Positions 48,640 through 59,447 of a stretch of 64,000 bases of DNA are shown here, in pieces (the stretch's first letter is position 1; each line of letters opens with the position of its first letter). The DNA is from Embiotoca jacksoni (Eukaryota; Chordata; Actinopteri; Embiotocidae). The notes below the pieces were generated by a model. It had not been told where the DNA came from. It worked only from the letters and a program-made list of their open reading frames with translations, and searched no databases. The DNA lies in NCBI GenBank assembly GCA_022577435.1, contig JAKOON010000032.1:1961501-2025500 (forward strand), in the 5' to 3' direction. Made by a program: the position numbers and the translations under genes.

Positions 48640-49790
48640 CACAATTAACCTAAATAAACCTGACCTGATTTACACGTCTGAAGAGCTTTGTGAGAGCCGG
48701 GAAGAAGGTCCTGATGGCTCCAGGTCTGATCTGCATGAGCTGTCCTTTGATAGAAGAAACAATCTTATCGGAAACCTCTGAAATGTCAGACATCATGAAA
48801 TACAGTAAAAATCCATGTTTGTGAAACTTTTTCAGAAGGTCCCAGTAAACGGCGTTGTTGAGGTCACTAAACTTTAGTGGGGGGGGGACTTCAAATATTT
48901 CATCATTGACTTCAGCCCTGAGTTTGTCGAAGTGCCACGAATTGATCGCGTTGATATTTTTGGAAGGGAACCCACATTTTTACAAACGCCTGAGATCAGC
49001 GTGTCAACAACAATCATCACAGACATTTTGAATTTTTCCTCCCTTACTCTTGCACCCTCTACAGATTTTTCCTTTGACTTGCTCTTCAGTAGGCGATCTT
49101 TGATTCAAAAAATTGATCTTGCATTTCATTTTTTTGATCTCCCAACTCCATGAAATGCATCACAGTCTCTGGAGAGCTAAACATTTTTTTGAAGGTCCTT
49201 GTAAATAGCCTGCTCAACATCAATTAACTTTCCTGGGGGGGGGGGGGGTAAAAATGTACACCCAAAAAAACCAGCCCAGACTTTGTGGAGCAGCCGCGTA
49301 TTGATGTGATCAAGTTTAGGGCAACGTGAGAAACTACTTTCTGAACAACATTCTTCACAGACTTTTTGAATTTGTCTGTCTTTGCTGTTTCTTCCTGTTA
49401 AACATTTTCCTCGGATGTGACAGCAGCAACTGAAGGGGAGTTAGATTCCAGCACCTGATAGTCAGGGACTGGTTTATCTGTAAATACAAGCCTTGTACTT
49501 TCTTCTTCGTCCTGGTCATCTTCTAAATCTTCAGCAATTAAGTCCATCATTTCTACGTCTCCACACACACACGTATGCACATATGTTGCATTTCCCAGGG
49601 GGATTTTTCGATAATTCTTTTGTGTGTGCACTGATGCTCCGTGTTTTGAGAATTTGATTTAGTTTTCCCAAACTGGTGTGTCGTGTAATGAAGACAGAGT
49701 GTGGAAACGTGGAGAACCTGGCTGTATTTATATGAGCTGGGGAATTCCACGATTGTCACAAAGGAATCAAAGGCCATATTGATAAAAAGA
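48640..49790 (-). pseudogene. Possible decayed protein-coding gene, unknown family
   Basis: Several minus-strand pieces look protein-like. An acidic segment (DLIAEDLEDDQDEEE, about 49500-49560) is followed by a basic, amphipathic one (KFKKSVKNVVQKVVSHVAL). A later stretch (about 48880-48670) contains 'FSDLNNAVYWDLLKKFHKHG' and runs on to 'KLFRR'. A second KxxKI.NVCDD-like segment near 49000-49050 suggests an internal repeat. Stops and frameshifts interrupt every frame, and a G/C homopolymer at 49237-49248 probably causes one of them. No family was recognised. It may be a pseudogene or an unusual multi-exon gene. Confidence 0.3.
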
Positions 49791-50454
49791 CAACAACCTC
49801 AGAAAAACGTTTTCCAGTCAGTCAGTTTAAAATAGTTTATTTAGCTTAAAAAGTGAGATTTTTCTCAGCCTACGGAGGAACATTTAATTCTTCAGTTTGT
49901 CATAAAGAAATCAAATTAAAGATCACTAACTTTTTTTTATATATGATTTTCACTGAACAGACAGGGTATGAAAAACGGTAATCTTAACAGTACCTGGTAA
50001 CTAAAGCTGTCAGACATATAGTGGAGTACAATATTTGCCTCAGACAGTAAGTGAATTATACAGCAACGTAAAGTACAAATACCTCAAATTTGGACTTCAG
50101 TATAGTATTTGAGTAAATGTACTTGGTCACATGCCACCACATTTTTAAGACAAACAAAAAAAATATATTCATATAAATTAATTTCATAATTTGAATTCTG
50201 GCAACGTTGTATTTGAACATAATGTATTGCAACGGCGGCGATCACCCACAAGGGGGCGGTAACGCGACATCATCTCGAGGCTGTTTAAAAGAGGAAGAAG
50301 AGACGCTGCTACCGGAAGGACGAGCCGTGCAGCGGTGCGGTGTCCCGGTTCTTACCCGCAGGTTGTTGTTGTTGTTGGGGTTTTTTTGTGCACATTTCAG
50401 CGCTTTGTTGTTCGGTTTCCATCATTTTCTAACAACGGGCCAAATGAGTCAGAC

Positions 50455-50874
50455 ATGACCGCCGGAGAACGACAGCTGATACCGGAGCATTCAGAGATGG
50501 CGGCCGACGAAATCGACTACAACATCGTGTTTCCAGACGCGGGGACTTCCGGTGAGCATCCTCCCATTGTGCTGCTCACCCACCCCGTTAGCCTACATGC
50601 TAACCAGCGTTAAATAAAATACAAAAAAAAACGCCATCGTGGGACTGTTGCTCCACCAACTGTTGTTGATTTAGTTTAAGCGTGGCTGCTCTGCTGACGG
50701 TGTGGTTGTCCTCGTTCTCAGAGAGACACTGGCAGGGGACGAAGGAGCCGGTGGTGATCCTGTTGGGCTGGGGGGGCTGCAAAGACAGACACCTGTCCAA
50801 GTACAGCTCCATCTACAACGACCAGGTTGAAACTGACCCACGAGCTGCTCTGCTCTCTGTTTGGTCCCTGCAAG

Positions 50875-50921
<47 letters not shown>

Positions 50922-51692
50922 TCAACTGCTCATACACTTTCATTTATTCTTGCTTTGTGTGTTTTGTATTCGTTCTTTCTTCCCTTCCAGGGATGCGTCA
51001 CCATCCGCTACACGGCTCCTTTAAAGACGGTCTTCATCTCCGAGTCCTTCGGCTACAAGGAGCTGGACAGCACGGCCCTCAAGCTGCTGGAGATCCTCTA
51101 CGACTACGAGGTGGAGAACAGTCCCATTTTCTTCCACGTCTTCAGTAACGGGGGATTCATGCTGTACCGCTACATCGTAGAGCTGTTGCAAAATGACAAA
51201 AAGTTCAGCTCGCTGTACGTGATCGGGGCCGTGGTGGACAGCGCTCCGGGCAGCGGGAACGTCCGCGGGGCTCTGCGTGCGCTGACGGCCACCTTAGGGC
51301 CAAAAATAAGTCCCGTCTTGAGGAACGTCCTCCTCGGGCTGTTTGCAGTGTCTGTTTTCCTTTTGCGAGTCGTGCTGTACCCCGTGACCAAGTACATCCA
51401 CAAGAACCACTACGACGCCGTGCGGGACAGGCCCCCCACCTGGCCTCATTTCTACCTGTACTCCAGAGCCGACCAGGTGATCAGGCACCAGGACATCGAG
51501 GTCTTCGTGGAGGCTGTGAAGCAGAAAGACCTCCCGGTGGACAGTTTCGATTTCGTTTCCAGCCCCCACGTCGGCCATTTCCGTGATTTTCCTGAGCAGT
51601 ACGCTCTGAAGTGCAGCCATTTCTTGGTCGCTTGCATGAAGGACTCGGAAGAGACCGAAATAAAAAAGAGGCAACGTATTCAAAGTCAGTGA
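50455..51692 (+). CDS. tmem53: Transmembrane protein 53 (nuclear-envelope alpha/beta-hydrolase-like)
   Basis: TMEM53 is a nuclear outer-membrane protein of the DUF829 alpha/beta-hydrolase family, implicated in limiting BMP-SMAD signalling in bone cells. Exons 50455-50551, 50722-50825 and 50991-51692 (TGA) join in frame to 300 residues. The motifs present are [18 protein letters not shown], the nucleophile-elbow-like [22 protein letters not shown] (Asp) and SSPHVGH (His). A hydrophobic helix ([20 protein letters not shown]) fits the single membrane segment. Two in-frame starts exist. The second (50497, GAGATGGCGGCC) has the better context and lines up with the usual N-terminus (MA..E.DY.I..PD); the first, at 50455, would add 14 residues. 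Intron 2 (165 bp) contains a (CA)n tract and is itself open in frame. Confidence 0.94.
50877..50919. repeat. (CA)n microsatellite in tmem53 intron 2
   Basis: About 21 CA repeats between exons 2 and 3. Confidence 0.96.
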
Positions 51693-52389
51693 AACTTGGG
51701 AAAAGTGAAGATTTTGATCGGCGATCTGAAGGAAAGAAGAGACGACTTGGTTTTCCTGCGGTGGTCTGAAAAATTGGAGAAAATGCAGAATGGCATTTTT
51801 GGCAATTTTTGTGCTGAACAAGTTCAAGATCTTGGTGATGTTTTTCCATCCGACGCGCCGCACTAATTCGACACGTTTTTAAAACCCGCCACGCTGAAAC
51901 ACTGTAACTCGCATGCTGCTGAAGTGTGACGTCAACGCGTAAACCTGCCTATGTACGTGTTTCTTGCGGTCCATGAAATGACATATCGATCAATAACATA
52001 CAAACAGTTGCTGTACACTGGAAAATTGGGACTGAAATCCTTCAGACTAATTTAAATAGTATTGAATATTGCTGTTAAATGTGATGCATTGTAGATTAGT
52101 AGTAGTGAATCTAACACTGTTGGTTAATCAGTATCTACATGATTTGTCATTAGAATTAAGACAATGAGGGTGCTTCTAATCAAGGCAACTGTCAAGATAT
52201 TAAAATGATTCAAGAAGTTTTCTTCACTAAAACACGTCTAAAATTGTTGCCTTAATGAAATCGTTCCTTTGAATTGATTTTCTATCCAAAAATTGTAGAA
52301 TACTCAGCCCTCATGTGGGACTCAAAATGAGAACAATGAATGTAAATGTCCAACACAACTAATGTATTCTTTTTAACTGATGTGCCTTC

Positions 52390-52395
52390 AATAAA
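52390..52395 (+). terminator. Likely polyadenylation signal of tmem53
   Basis: AATAAA in 'ccttcaataaaccagaatg', about 700 bp after the stop codon, followed by a T-rich stretch at 52430-52460. It is the best candidate before the Tc1 element begins at 52808. Confidence 0.6.
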
Positions 52396-53188
52396 CCAGA
52401 ATGCTCAGAAATGTACGTGCTTATTTATTTTGGAAGATTCTTGCTTTGTTTTTTCCATAAAAACTCCCAAAAGCAGCAGGACAGTGTCACACTTCTGATA
52501 CATTAACACTGGAGTCGTTTGACGAGAACGATGGTATAATCCTGTCGTCTGCTTCGTCATTAGTATTTCGCTGACATGTTCATTTGAGGAATATTTCTGT
52601 TTTGTGTAAAAAACGCATTCCTGGTCGTCTGACTTCACCCGTTTTGTTGTGATCACACTAAATCATGTGGCGACACATCTGCAGCAGAAATCTGTTGCAA
52701 CACAGGTTATTGATGTTTAACAGAACTTTTGCTTCATTGAGTAAATGGTGGTGCTCGTCTTCAAGGTTGTCTCCTTTGCTTACCATTTGCTACCAAGACT
52801 GAATATACACTGCTCAAAAAAATAAAGGGAACACTTAAACAACACATCCTAGATCTCGATGAATGAAATATTCCAGATGAAAATCTTTATTCATTACATA
52901 GTGGAATGTGTTGAGAACAAAATAACATAAGAATGATCAATGGAAATCAAAATCATTATCCCATGGAGGTCTGGATTCAGAATCATATTCAGAATAAAAG
53001 TGGAAAAATCAGATCACAGGCTGATCCAACTTCTGTGGAAATTCCTGAAGACAAGTTAAAATGAGTCTCAGTAGTGTGTGTGGCCTCCACATGTCTGTAT
53101 CACTCCCTACAACGCCTGGGCATGCTCCTGATGAGACCACGGATGTTCTCCTGAGGGATCTCCTCCCAGACCTGGATCAAAGCATCAG

Positions 53189-54051
53189 TCAACTCCTGGA
53201 CAGTCTGTGGTGGACGTGGCGTCGGTGGACGGAACGAGACACGATGTCCCAGATGTGCTGGATTGGATTCAGGTCTGGGGAACGGGCGGGCCGGTCCGTA
53301 GCATCGATGCCTTCATCATGCAGGAACTGATGACACACTCCAGCCACATGAGGCCGAGCATTGTCCTGCATCAGAAGGAACCCAGGACCCACTGCACCAG
53401 CATATGGTCTTCAATGGGTCTGAGGATCTCATCCCGGGACCTAATGGCAGTCAGGGTACCTCTGGCTAGCACATGGAGGGCTGTGCGGCCCTCCAAAGAA
53501 ATGCCTCCCCAGACCGTCGCTGACCCACCGCCAAACCGGTCACGCTGGAGGATGTTGCAGGCAGCAGAACGTTCTCCACGGCGTCTCCAGACTCTGTCAC
53601 GTCTGTCACATGTGCTCAGTGTGAACCTGCTCTCATCCGTGAAGAGCACAGGGCGCCGACGGAGAAGCTGCCAATCTTGGTGTTCTCTGGCAAAGTCCGA
53701 TCACCCTGCACGGTGTTGGGCTGTAAGCACAGGCCCCACTTGTGGACGTCGGGTCCTCATACCACCCTCATGGAGTCTGTTTCCGACAGTTTGAGCAGAA
53801 ACATGCACATTAGTGGCCTGCTGGAGGTCATTTTGTAGGGCTCTGGCAGCGCTCCTCCTGTTCCTCCTTGCACAAAGGAGCAGATAGCGGTCCCGCTGCT
53901 GGGTTGCTGTCCTCCTACGTCCCCCTCCACGTCTCCTGGTGGACCGGCCTGTCTCCCGGTATCTCCTCCGTGCTCTTGACACTGTGCTGACAGACACAGC
54001 AAACCTTCTTGCCACAGCGTGCATTGATGTGCCATCCTGGATGAGCTGCAC
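53189..54051 (-). pseudogene. Tc1 transposase, frameshifted
   Basis: The whole transposase is recognisable in three minus-strand pieces. 54051-53701 holds the bipartite helix-turn-helix DNA-binding region. 53649-53371 holds FTDESRF (first catalytic Asp) and VWGGIS. 53392-53189 holds MQDNARPH (second Asp) and SPDLNPIQHIWD (third acidic position). Two frame changes, near 53690 and 53380, prevent a full-length product. The Glu/Asp of the last motif and both Asp residues are retained, so the loss is recent. Confidence 0.92.
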
Positions 54052-54089
54052 TACCTGAGCAACTTCTGTGGGTTGAAGACATCCTCATG

Positions 54090-54093
54090 CTAC
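54090..54093. repeat. Retroviral target-site duplication, left
   Basis: ctac, duplicated at 60218-60221. The uninterrupted Tc1 copy at about 490-500 has a single ctac in 'catgctacctctag'. Confidence 0.93.
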
Positions 54094-54868
54094 TGTGGAA
54101 TATAGATCTGCTTAGTGCATATGAGGGCTCATATGTTGTACGCTAATATAATATAATTTGGGTTGTCTTCCACCAAAAAGTCATGTGTATTGATGTATCC
54201 TTTGTTGGTTGGTGGAGGTGGGGGTTGTCTTCCTTCACCCCCTGGAATCCTCCAGACAGCCATCTGATAATGCCTCAAAGAACAACTGTATGTGACCCCA
54301 CAGGTTGCAGACCTCCTACTGTGACCTTTTGGTTTGGCCAAACAGTATCACTCACATTTACATACACAGCCTTTTGTCTACACCTTAAGATTGGTAGTGA
54401 TGGTACGACCTATATGTAAGTAATATGATATATATATATATATGTGTTGTATTGTTGTAAACATATCCTAGCACAGAAGCACAAAATACATACTGACTGT
54501 AAGCATTGTAGAACACATTGCTTATGCAGGAACTTATCACGTTGGGGTCACAGTAGGGTGCAACTCACTATCAGATCAAAAGGGGGATGTGGTTCAAACG
54601 GAGGACAGTGGAAAAGTACTGAGACAAACATACTATGCAAATGTTCCAGCCACAACGTAGGTAACACCTCTTCCTATAGTATAAGTGTATGTGCCGGAAA
54701 GGGGGAAGTCAGACTCCAACAAAGAGACCTCAGGTTGATGTTGGGCTCTCCAAGATATCTTGTAAACTACGCTTAATAAAAATCAAGTAAGACCGGTAAA
54801 TGCCTAAAGACTGCTTCTATCAACGGACTCGGGGAAAACAATTGGGGACAACAATTTGAGATACAACA
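54094..54868 (+). repeat. 5' LTR of endogenous retrovirus
   Basis: 775 bp. TATAAG at 54680-54685 and AATAAA at 54775-54780 are plausible promoter and polyadenylation signals, placing U3/R/U5 in the usual order. It differs from the 3' LTR by about six substitutions, four of them clustered near 54646-54656, and two small indels, one in the (TA)n at 54428-54442. Confidence 0.92.
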
Positions 54869-54871
54869 ATT

Positions 54872-54889
54872 TGGGGGCTCGTCCGGGAT
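54872..54889 (+). promoter_or_regulatory. Primer-binding site, tRNA-Pro type
   Basis: TGGGGGCTCGTCCGGGAT begins 3 bp after the LTR end. This is the 18-nt sequence complementary to the 3' end of tRNA-Pro used by many gammaretroviruses. Confidence 0.92.
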
Positions 54890-55059
54890 AGAGGCATATT
54901 CGGACCTGATTCAGTGAAGCACAGGCACTCAGAGACCAGGTCGACCGCACGAAGGTAAGCAGAAAACCGAGTTTAAACTGAATTTCTGCGATTGACTACT
55001 ACTAAAAAAGTCTCTGTGAATCTGTGTAAACTGAATCGCTAAAAAGGCAAAATAAAGTT

Positions 55060-55475
55060 GTGGAGAGCGGAATCTCTCGGGAAGAGATGCGAGTAAAGTC
55101 CAGATCATGGCGGACCAAACCAGGGCTTGACGGGGCACTGGTAAAGCTGGGTGAAAGGCCCGGGGGAATTAAGGAAGCCCCCGAAGTAAGTCCTGGTGGT
55201 GGCGGACCCCACCAGGGTCTGACGAGGCCCTGGCAAGCGCTGGGTTAGAGGCCCGGGGGGGGATTTCAGGAACCCCCCGAATTCTGTGGGTTGGAAGGCC
55301 CGGGGAGTAAATCTCTCAAAAATAGAGGGTTGAGATGCCCGGGGAGTGAATCTCTCAGAAATAGAGCTAAGTAGAGCAGTAGCGAAGCTCAGAGAGCGAA
55401 TCTCTTAGAAATAGCGTTAAATAGAGCTGTAGTTATAATACTGGGAGAGCGGCGTCTCTCAGAAATAAAAGTGAG
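55060..55475 (+). repeat. Tandem leader repeats in the retroviral 5' UTR
   Basis: Two diverged copies of an approximately 90-bp unit (from about 55107 and 55198: 'ggcggacc..accaggg' ... 'ggcccggggg') are followed by several copies of a shorter unit. The short unit reads GAGAGYGAATCTCTCAGAAA. Each copy contains GAGAG facing CTCTC and could form a small hairpin. They occupy the place of the packaging/dimerisation signal. Confidence 0.7.
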
Positions 55476-55542
55476 TAAGTGGAGCACACGCCAGGACAGG
55501 CGTGGGGGAAGGGTAGCAATAGAAAGACAAAGGAAGTACAAA

Positions 55543-55683
55543 ATGGAGGGAGAATTTGAGGGTGAGATGGACAACAGTGGCTGGGGACCCTATGAGTACC
55601 AGATGCAGCTGGTGCTGGCAGGAATGGGTACTGCAGCAGGCGATAAAAAGGAAAAGATAAGACAAGAAGTTGGAAGACTGTAG
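55543..55683 (+). pseudogene. Truncated gag-like ORF of the retrovirus
   Basis: The first ATG with a reasonable context after the leader opens a 46-codon frame of acidic start (MEGEFEGEMDNSGW) and then meets a stop. No matrix or capsid similarity can be seen in so short a piece; the assignment is by position only. A later stretch (56880-57120) with a basic, Gly/His/Cys-containing segment (KYGRHGQSGC) may be a remnant of a nucleocapsid knuckle with its first cysteines lost. Confidence 0.4.
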
Positions 55684-57649
55684 TAGAAGATGCGGTAAAA
55701 GGAAAAGAGGAAAAAGGGAAATGTGGGTGGCTTCCAAGAACTAAGCAAGTTTTATAGAGACATCCAGTCTCGGCAAGTTCTTGTTCTGTGGGGACAAAGG
55801 GTGGTGTTGGTGAAGAAGTGAGCGTGAATTAAAAGATTTGTGGTATCTGGGGTGACCCCGAGAGTGAGACCGGACTGAATTTATTCAGCCTAGAAGCTTG
55901 TCTCACTAGATCCACAAATTGACCTAAAGGAGTCATTCACACTCAATCTCCACGTGTGTGTTAAATTATCACTGTGTGGTAGTGTTGAATAAACAGTAAA
56001 AAACAAATTAAAAAAGGAAAAGGAAGAGATGCAGGATAGGAGAAGAAGTTTGCATAATATGGCATTAGTAGGCGGAGCCACACAGCAATTGTGGGAGAGT
56101 AAACGGAAAGAGCAGGTGAAGAAAGGACTAGATGAACAAAATTACTGAGAGAGAAGGATAACATAAACAGAGGCAGAATCTCAGTCAGAAATAACAAAAA
56201 TTGAAGTAAGCAAAAAATAAAATCAGAACACAGTAAAACTAACGCTGAAAGATCGCGCTAAAAACTTAGAACAACGGAGACAGACAAATGACTAGAATAA
56301 TCCAGAACGTAACAATATATAAATAAAAGAACGGGAACAATTAATAATAGTGATAGTTAAAAAAACGAAATAATAAAAAAAAAGATAGAGAAACAATATG
56401 GTTAAGAAAGCCAATTAAAAAAAAAAAGAGAAACAAACAAATATGGGTTAAAAATTGAAGAAAATACATGAATAAACAAGAATAACCTAAGATAAGTGAT
56501 AGCATAGAGATAACAGAGGAAAAAGGAACAGGAGGAGGAGCTGAGACAGGCACAGGCTCAGCTTTTAAAATTCCAATTAGATGACGCCAGACGCAAAAGC
56601 TACTGATAAGTAAAAAGGACACAAAACAATGGGGAGAGTGAGGGAGAAAATTAGGTTAGAGACAGCAAAATCTGCATCACAGCCCCGTGAGAGCCCTAAG
56701 GTGGGAAAATCAAACAAACCCACAGTAAAAACGAGAGATATTATAAGATGCAAAGATCACGGACAGATTGAGAGGGTTTGGGTGTGGTAGCCAGAGAGGG
56801 AAGCAGGAGGACTCTACCAGTGCAGAGGGAAATGAAACTCTGCGACAACACAGTCAAGACACCCTGAGAGCAAAGGAGGCAATACAGCAGACCAGCACCA
56901 TGTCTGCACCGCAAGAAGTGGACAGAGAGAGTGAGGACAGAGACAAACACTCCTCCTCGGAGCAACCACAAGCAACAGGCATCAAAATAACGACCAATAA
57001 AAAAAGAAAAGACACTGAAATCATGACAAGAGGCAGTAAAACACCGAGATGGATCCGGTGGCACAAGTACGGGAGGCACGGACAATCTGGGTGTCAGAAA
57101 CAGTTGGCTGACCTCAACAGACTCCACCGACTCGAACTCCTTTTATACCTGTCACGTGATCACTGCTAAGAGACACTAACAACAGAATGCTACAGAGGAC
57201 AAAAGGGGGCGGTGATGTGGAAAAATGCGTTAAACAATCAAACAGGAAGTCTGATGAACAAGCAATTCAACTTCTGAAACAGTACCTGTCTCAGAAGAAT
57301 AGTTGTTTGATTGGATAAGATAAAGTAAAATAAATCAACTTAAAATAATATGAGATTAGTTAGAGCTGAGTTAATAGAAAAGATAGAACGAAGTTAAGAG
57401 ATAAAAGTTAAGGATAAGATAGATCAAAGAAAATAAGAGAATACTGAGATTTAAGACGTTAAAGTTTAAAGAGGCCCAAAGACAGTGTAGTATAGGAGAG
57501 CGGTAGTCACACCAGAAGTAGAAGGGCGGATTAGAATAAGTAGATAAATAATAATAGAACATTAGGACCACAACATAAAATAAATAAAAGAAAAGGTAAT
57601 GAGCAAAAGACTAGGAGGAACCTCACTGTAGCCTTATTCTGGACCGCGC

Positions 57650-57800
57650 AAGCGGCAATGGTGTTTATATCATTCAAAAACGCTCTTAGCACTGTTTCTG
57701 ATCTTGCTGTCCCTGACTACAAAGTTCCATTATATCTGGATGTTTCTGAAACAGCCCAGACAGCAAATGGTGTGCTGTTTCAGAGAAAGGGGGGGACAGG
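57650..57800 (+). pseudogene. Displaced pol fragment (RNase H start)
   Basis: About 40 codons reading YLDVSETAQTANGVLFQRKG repeat, in diverged form, the segment at 58429-58490 (YLDVSETNTVVNGVLFQKKG). They lie upstream of the RT piece, so the normal pol order is broken and two different pol lineages or copies are present. Confidence 0.7.
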
Positions 57801-57852
57801 AAGGTGTTGATATACGTAAGTGTGAAACAGGAAGGTGTTGATGTACGTAAGT

Positions 57853-57944
57853 GTGACACTAGATGCTACAGAGAAGTGACACTAGATGCTACAGAGAAGT
57901 GACACTAGATGCTACAGAGAAGTGATACTAGATGCTACAGAGAA
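57853..57944 (+). repeat. 23-bp tandem repeat, four copies, in pol remnant
   Basis: The unit gtgacactagatgctacagag-aa is repeated at 57853, 57876, 57899 and 57922 (last copy gtgatact). One unit in frame would read VTLDATE, the equivalent of 'VMLDPMK' in the intact piece at 58518-58540. The 23-bp period destroys the frame. Confidence 0.9.
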
Positions 57945-58905
57945 CAGACACCCCCATGCACCACACTCATACAGTACGTGGACGACCTATTACTGGCCTC
58001 TGACACAGCGGAGGATTGCCTCACTGCCACACGGACACTCCTGTTGCATCTCTTTACACACGGGTTTCAGGTTAGTAAAAACAAACTACAAGTTGCACGA
58101 CAGCAGGTGTCATTTTTGGGTCGATTAATATCACAAAAGGGGGCCTCAATGTCGCCTGCACACCGAACATCGATCCTGCACCACACAAAGTCACTGACAG
58201 TCAAAACCATGCTCTCGTTTCTGGGCCTGATCGGATATAGTAGACACTATATACCCGATTTCACATGCCTCACCCAGAGCTTACGTAACATGGTGAGAGA
58301 GGTGGGCATACATAATCTCACTGGGCCGCTAAAATGGACGATCACGGCCGAACAGGCATTCATTACACTTAAACAATTATTAGCCAACTCGTCCGAGCTG
58401 GCATTGGCGGACTACACTCTACTCTTTTATTTGGATGTTTCTGAAACAAACACAGTTGTAAATGGTGTGTTGTTTCAGAAAAAAGGAGGTGATAAGACAA
58501 TATTGACATATTTAAGTGTCATGCTGGATCCAATGAAAAAAAGGCATCCATCATGCACAAGACATGCAGCAGGAGTAGCCAAACTCATTACAAAATGCGC
58601 GCACATAGTCATGGGACACCCACTACACATCCTAACATCACACAGCATAGTGGCATATGTGAACTCACAGACTTCTACCATGACATCACTGAGACAACAG
58701 CGACTCTCAAAAGTCTGGAAGCACCAAATCTGGTGTTCACACAGGAAGGAGTCGACATGGCAGACAGAATAGGAGAAGGACTGGTACATGAATGCGTACG
58801 ACGAGTAGAAGTAGAGGACAAAGCCAGCACTGGAACCGCAGCGGACCCTGGAAGAGGCGAGCACCGACGTCGCCACAAACACCTCGAGCCCGGCTGGGCC
58901 TGAAG
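57940..58905 (+). pseudogene. Retroviral pol remnant: RT palm/thumb to RNase H
   Basis: An open frame of nearly 280 codons (to 58772) carries the YVDD polymerase box (about 57975-57990), VSFLGRLIS, FLGLIGYSRHYI of the thumb, and the RNase H-like start FYLDVSET with the first acidic residue. Another frame is open from 58553 to 58903. The upstream RT fingers, protease, and all of integrase are absent. Spelling of the YVDD neighbourhood is gamma-type. Non-functional. Confidence 0.85.
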
Positions 58906-59143
58906 ACATCGCATCAAAAGGGGCAGAATAATCCCCTCAACGTTTAGATACCGAGACAGTCTACTCTCGGTATCCGAAGCAAGAAGACAGCCGACTCGAA
59001 CGAGGGAGGGCTCGTTTGCATCAAGTGTCTGCCACGTCACTAGAAGATTGCAAGTTGATGATCCACATATATAAATTTATGTTTTGCTTGGCTATTGATA
59101 CCTGTGCTGTTAATTGATGCAATAATTCTGTTGACAAATTAAG

Positions 59144-59284
59144 ATGAACAAGAGAACCAGCCTCTGGGGTGACTGGAGATGGCTCATGGCCTTGGGACTC
59201 ATCTCTGCAGGTGTAGTATGTGTCATATTATGGGAGACAGGGGTTTCAGGTGTGCCATTGGGACCAGAGGAGCACCATAACTAG
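59144..59284 (+). pseudogene. Env leader-like ORF of the retrovirus
   Basis: A 46-codon frame starts with basic and Trp-rich residues, then a hydrophobic stretch (LMALGLISAGVVCVILW), fitting a signal/leader peptide, and soon stops. Just beyond, another frame contains an RRKR-type basic site. The position just before the 3' LTR suggests the start of a largely deleted env. No surface or transmembrane subunit remains. Confidence 0.45.
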
Positions 59285-59447
59285 ACAAGGGCACTCATCA
59301 GACGAAAAAGGGAACAACCACGCCGGGTACAGTTCACCCGAAGAACACAGACAGAGAAAAATATATCAGGTCGTATGTAATAGTTGTGAATGACATCTAG
59401 CTTAGCATTTTTTGTATTTTTGTGGTTAATAATACCTGTCGGGGGAT

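Noticed and set aside
50682..51692. Single 336-codon ORF as the tmem53 product
   Set aside because: It reads through intron 2, with good GT...AG borders and a CA repeat. The family alignment requires removal of 50826-50990.
53207..53794. 195-codon plus-strand ORF within the Tc1 element
   Set aside because: It is the antisense shadow of the transposase. All catalytic motifs are on the minus strand.
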